64,000 nucleotides of DNA from Rhizobium sp. WYCCWR10014 (GTDB lineage: Bacteria > Pseudomonadota > Alphaproteobacteria > Rhizobiales > Rhizobiaceae), in NCBI RefSeq assembly GCF_001657485.1, contig NZ_LXFU01000039.1:46864-110863 (forward strand). Direction: 5' to 3'. Below, one piece after another: positions 62,289 to 64,000 of the stretch. A model generated the notes under the pieces. That model was not told where the DNA came from, did not search any database, and saw only the letters and a list, made by a program, of their open reading frames with translations. The position numbers and the translations under genes were made by a program. Each line of letters begins with the position of its first letter. The first letter of the stretch is position 1.

Positions 62289-63368
62289 TTGGCAGACGAT
62301 GACAAGGACAGCAAAACAGAAGCCCCAACCGCGAAAAAGCAAAGCGATGCCGCGGAAAAGGGCAACGTGCCGTCTTCGCGCGAACTTTCGATCTTTGCGA
62401 CGATCCTCGCGACCTTCATTTACCTGGTATTCTTCCTTCCCGACAGCGTCGGACGCATGAGTGAAACGCTGCGCGACATCTTCGAACAGCCCGACCAGTG
62501 GAAGATCGAGACGGGGCCGGATGTGCTGGCGCTGTTCGTGCGGATCGGCTGGGCAAGTGCCGCGCTGCTGGCGCCCGCCTTCATCCTGTTCATGGTGTTC
62601 GGCGTCGCCTCCTCCGTCTTCCAGAATCTGCCGACACTGGTGCTTGAGCGCATCCGGCCACAGGCCTCGCGTATCTCGCCGATCAAAGGCTGGTCACGGC
62701 TCTTCAGCGTGCCCGGCCTGGTCGAATTCGGAAAATCGCTGTTCAAGGTGGTCGTCGTCGGGGTGATCCTGTTCTTCGTGCTCAGGAGCGAATATTTCGG
62801 CTCCATCGACGCAATGTTCTCCGATCCGCAGACGATCCTGGTGCGAATGATGGCAGCGATGCGCAAGATCATCATCGTCATGCTGATCGCCACGGCGATC
62901 GTGGCGATCGCCGATCTCTTCTGGACGCGCCATCACTGGTTCACCGAGTTGAAGATGACGCGGCACGAGGTGAAGGAAGAAAACAAACAGGCGCAGGGCG
63001 ATCCCCTCGTCAAAAGCCGGCAGCGCTCGCTGATGCGCGACCGGGCGCGCCGGCGCATGATCGCCAATGTGGACCGCGCGACGCTGGTGATTGCAAACCC
63101 GACGCATTATGCGGTGGCGCTGCGTTACGCGCGCGAAGAGAACGACGCGCCGGTGGTGCTGGCCAAGGGCCAGGACCTGATTGCGCTCAAAATCAGGGAG
63201 ATCGCCGAGAAGAACGGCATACCGGTGTTCGAAGATCCGCCACTTGCGCGCTCCATGTTTGCGCAAGTCTCGATCGATAGTGTCATCCCGTCAGTCTTCT
63301 ATAAGGCGGTAGCGGAGCTCATCCACCGGGTCTACGCTGCGGACGCCAAGAACAAACGGGTCAGATAA
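62289..63368 (+). CDS. flhB: Flagellar export protein FlhB
   Basis: FlhB sets export substrate specificity by self-cleavage. At 359 residues from the TTG at 62289 (GGAGG eight bases upstream), the N-terminus is MADDDKDSKTEAPTAKKQSD, the typical T-E-x-P-T-x-K-K start. Four membrane helices follow (ILATFIYLVFFLPDSVG; ALLAPAFILFMVFGVASSVF and others). The cytoplasmic domain has the autocleavage site NPTH in LVIANPTHYAVALRY. It follows fliG after 335 nt with two RIME-like elements and precedes orf147 by 5 nt. Confidence 0.95.
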   Translation: MADDDKDSKTEAPTAKKQSDAAEKGNVPSSRELSIFATILATFIYLVFFLPDSVGRMSETLRDIFEQPDQWKIETGPDVLALFVRIGWASAALLAPAFILFMVFGVASSVFQNLPTLVLERIRPQASRISPIKGWSRLFSVPGLVEFGKSLFKVVVVGVILFFVLRSEYFGSIDAMFSDPQTILVRMMAAMRKIIIVMLIATAIVAIADLFWTRHHWFTELKMTRHEVKEENKQAQGDPLVKSRQRSLMRDRARRRMIANVDRATLVIANPTHYAVALRYAREENDAPVVLAKGQDLIALKIREIAEKNGIPVFEDPPLARSMFAQVSIDSVIPSVFYKAVAELIHRVYAADAKNKRVR

Positions 63369-63373
63369 GCCGA

Positions 63374-63817
63374 ATGAAAAAATGCCCTCACTCTACCCAG
63401 CGTGAAAAAATCCTCGCAGACGCGATCAGCCCGGTCGCTACTGAACTGCGCCTTCTGGATGCTTCTGACCTTATTTCACTGCTGCGCTTCGAGTATTACG
63501 GCAATCTTTCCGATCTCGTCGCTTCGGCGGCGGAGCTTTTCTTTCATCCGGGCACGGTGAATTTCGGCCTGGGCGGCAACTATACTCTGGAGTGGGGTGG
63601 CAAGCCCGAAGTCGTTCTCGATCTGGAAATCAAGCCGCGCGGCGTCACCGTCTACGCGCAGCTCACCCTTGCCGAAGACCATGCCGGCATCGAGATCAGC
63701 CATATCGCTTTCCAGGAGCCCTCGGCCGATCCGGACGAAAACACCATCTTCCTCAAAAAGAGCCTTCGGGAAGCGCGTTACAGCGTCAACCAGCCCCCGC
63801 AGGCGCTGACCGGCTGA
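63374..63817 (+). CDS. Unknown 147-aa protein coupled to flhB
   Basis: Not recognised. The soluble protein has no signal peptide or membrane helix. The N-terminal ~60 residues look helical (ATELRLLDASDLISLLRFEY; LSDLVASAAELFFHPG), followed by strands (VNFGLGGNYTLEWGGKPEVV; KPRGVTVYAQLTLAEDHAGI). It starts 5 nt past flhB, so it is co-translated with an export-gate gene and probably serves flagella. The shape is that of a small alpha/beta adaptor or chaperone, but nothing specific can be said. In other rhizobia visR/visN lie near flhB; this is neither. Confidence 0.75.
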   Translation: MKKCPHSTQREKILADAISPVATELRLLDASDLISLLRFEYYGNLSDLVASAAELFFHPGTVNFGLGGNYTLEWGGKPEVVLDLEIKPRGVTVYAQLTLAEDHAGIEISHIAFQEPSADPDENTIFLKKSLREARYSVNQPPQALTG

Positions 63818-63879
63818 TTTTCTTTCAAGACAATCGCGCTTTTATTCGCCTTGGATAACAATTCAAAGCGTTGCAGGCT

Positions 63880-63923
63880 TAAAGCGCGTCGCGATCTTTC
63901 AGATTCGCTTGTCGCGCTTTAGA
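63880..63923. repeat. Half RIME-like element after orf147
   Basis: TAAAGCGCGTCGCGATC ... CTTGTCGCGCTTTAG is the first palindrome of the element family; the second palindrome is not seen before the window end. Nothing else is recognised in 63818-64000. Confidence 0.65.
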
Positions 63924-64000
63924 GTCTGTCAGCGCTAATCGGAATCGTGTGGAGAGATTCCCTTGCCTTTGATTTTGTGATTCAAGATCGTTGCTGGTGT

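Overview
The window is high-GC alphaproteobacterial chromosome. It most resembles the Rhizobium leguminosarum / R. etli group: a rhizobial flagellar regulon (rem, motB-motC-fliK, motE, flaF-flbT), four flagellin genes in a row, an aglEFGAK alpha-glucoside operon beside zwf-pgl-edd, and several rhizobial intergenic palindromic elements (RIME type). Gene order agrees with what I recall of the Sinorhizobium meliloti chromosome. The genus assignment is inference; no rRNA or tRNA gene was seen.

Left part (1-25 kb). Two chemoreceptor genes (the first cut by the window edge), a 47-codon membrane peptide gene and an HI0933-type flavoprotein come first. A gamma-glutamylpolyamine synthetase/oxidase pair (puuA-puuB type) follows, then the Entner-Doudoroff block zwf-pgl-edd, ended by a strong bidirectional terminator, and a convergent small gene with a degenerate PilZ-like fold. 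The agl system (aglE-F-G-A-K on the minus strand, divergent LacI-family aglR) imports and hydrolyses alpha-glucosides, so its glucose could feed the neighbouring Entner-Doudoroff genes. After aglR come folD, a Wzz/GumC-like chain-length protein and a WecG/TagA-family glycosyltransferase.

Right part (25-64 kb). This is one nearly continuous flagellar regulon. The minus-strand genes run, in transcription order from high to low coordinate: flgF - fliI - orf180 (terminator) / flgB-flgC-fliE-flgG-flgA-flgI-motE-flgH-fliL-fliP / flaA, flaB, flaC, flaD / fliH-like-motB-motC-fliK-transglycosylase / rem / flgE-flgK-flgL-flaF-flbT-flgD-fliQ-flhA-fliR-fliJ-like-flgJ-flgN-like-fliL-like (terminator). On the plus strand, motA-fliM-fliN-fliG-flhB-orf147 diverges from flgF. 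A SPINDLY/OGT-type glycosyltransferase gene lies divergently between fliP and flaA, which makes it a strong candidate flagellin-modifying enzyme. Hook, rod, ring, export gate, switch and stator genes are present. Missing from the window are fliF, visN/visR and the che operon, which probably lie past the right edge, and any gene recognisable as fliO, fliD or fliS.

Most interesting points: the flagellin-adjacent O-GlcNAc-transferase-like gene; unnamed genes whose shape and position fit missing export factors (FliH, FliJ, FlgN) and a second FliL-like protein; an HR-domain-like protein between fliI and flgB; a shared two-box leader upstream of all four flagellins; palindromic repeats that begin exactly at, or encode, the stop codons of flagellar genes; and Rem with Glu where the phospho-accepting Asp should be. 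All functional calls come from reading the sequence; no searches were run.
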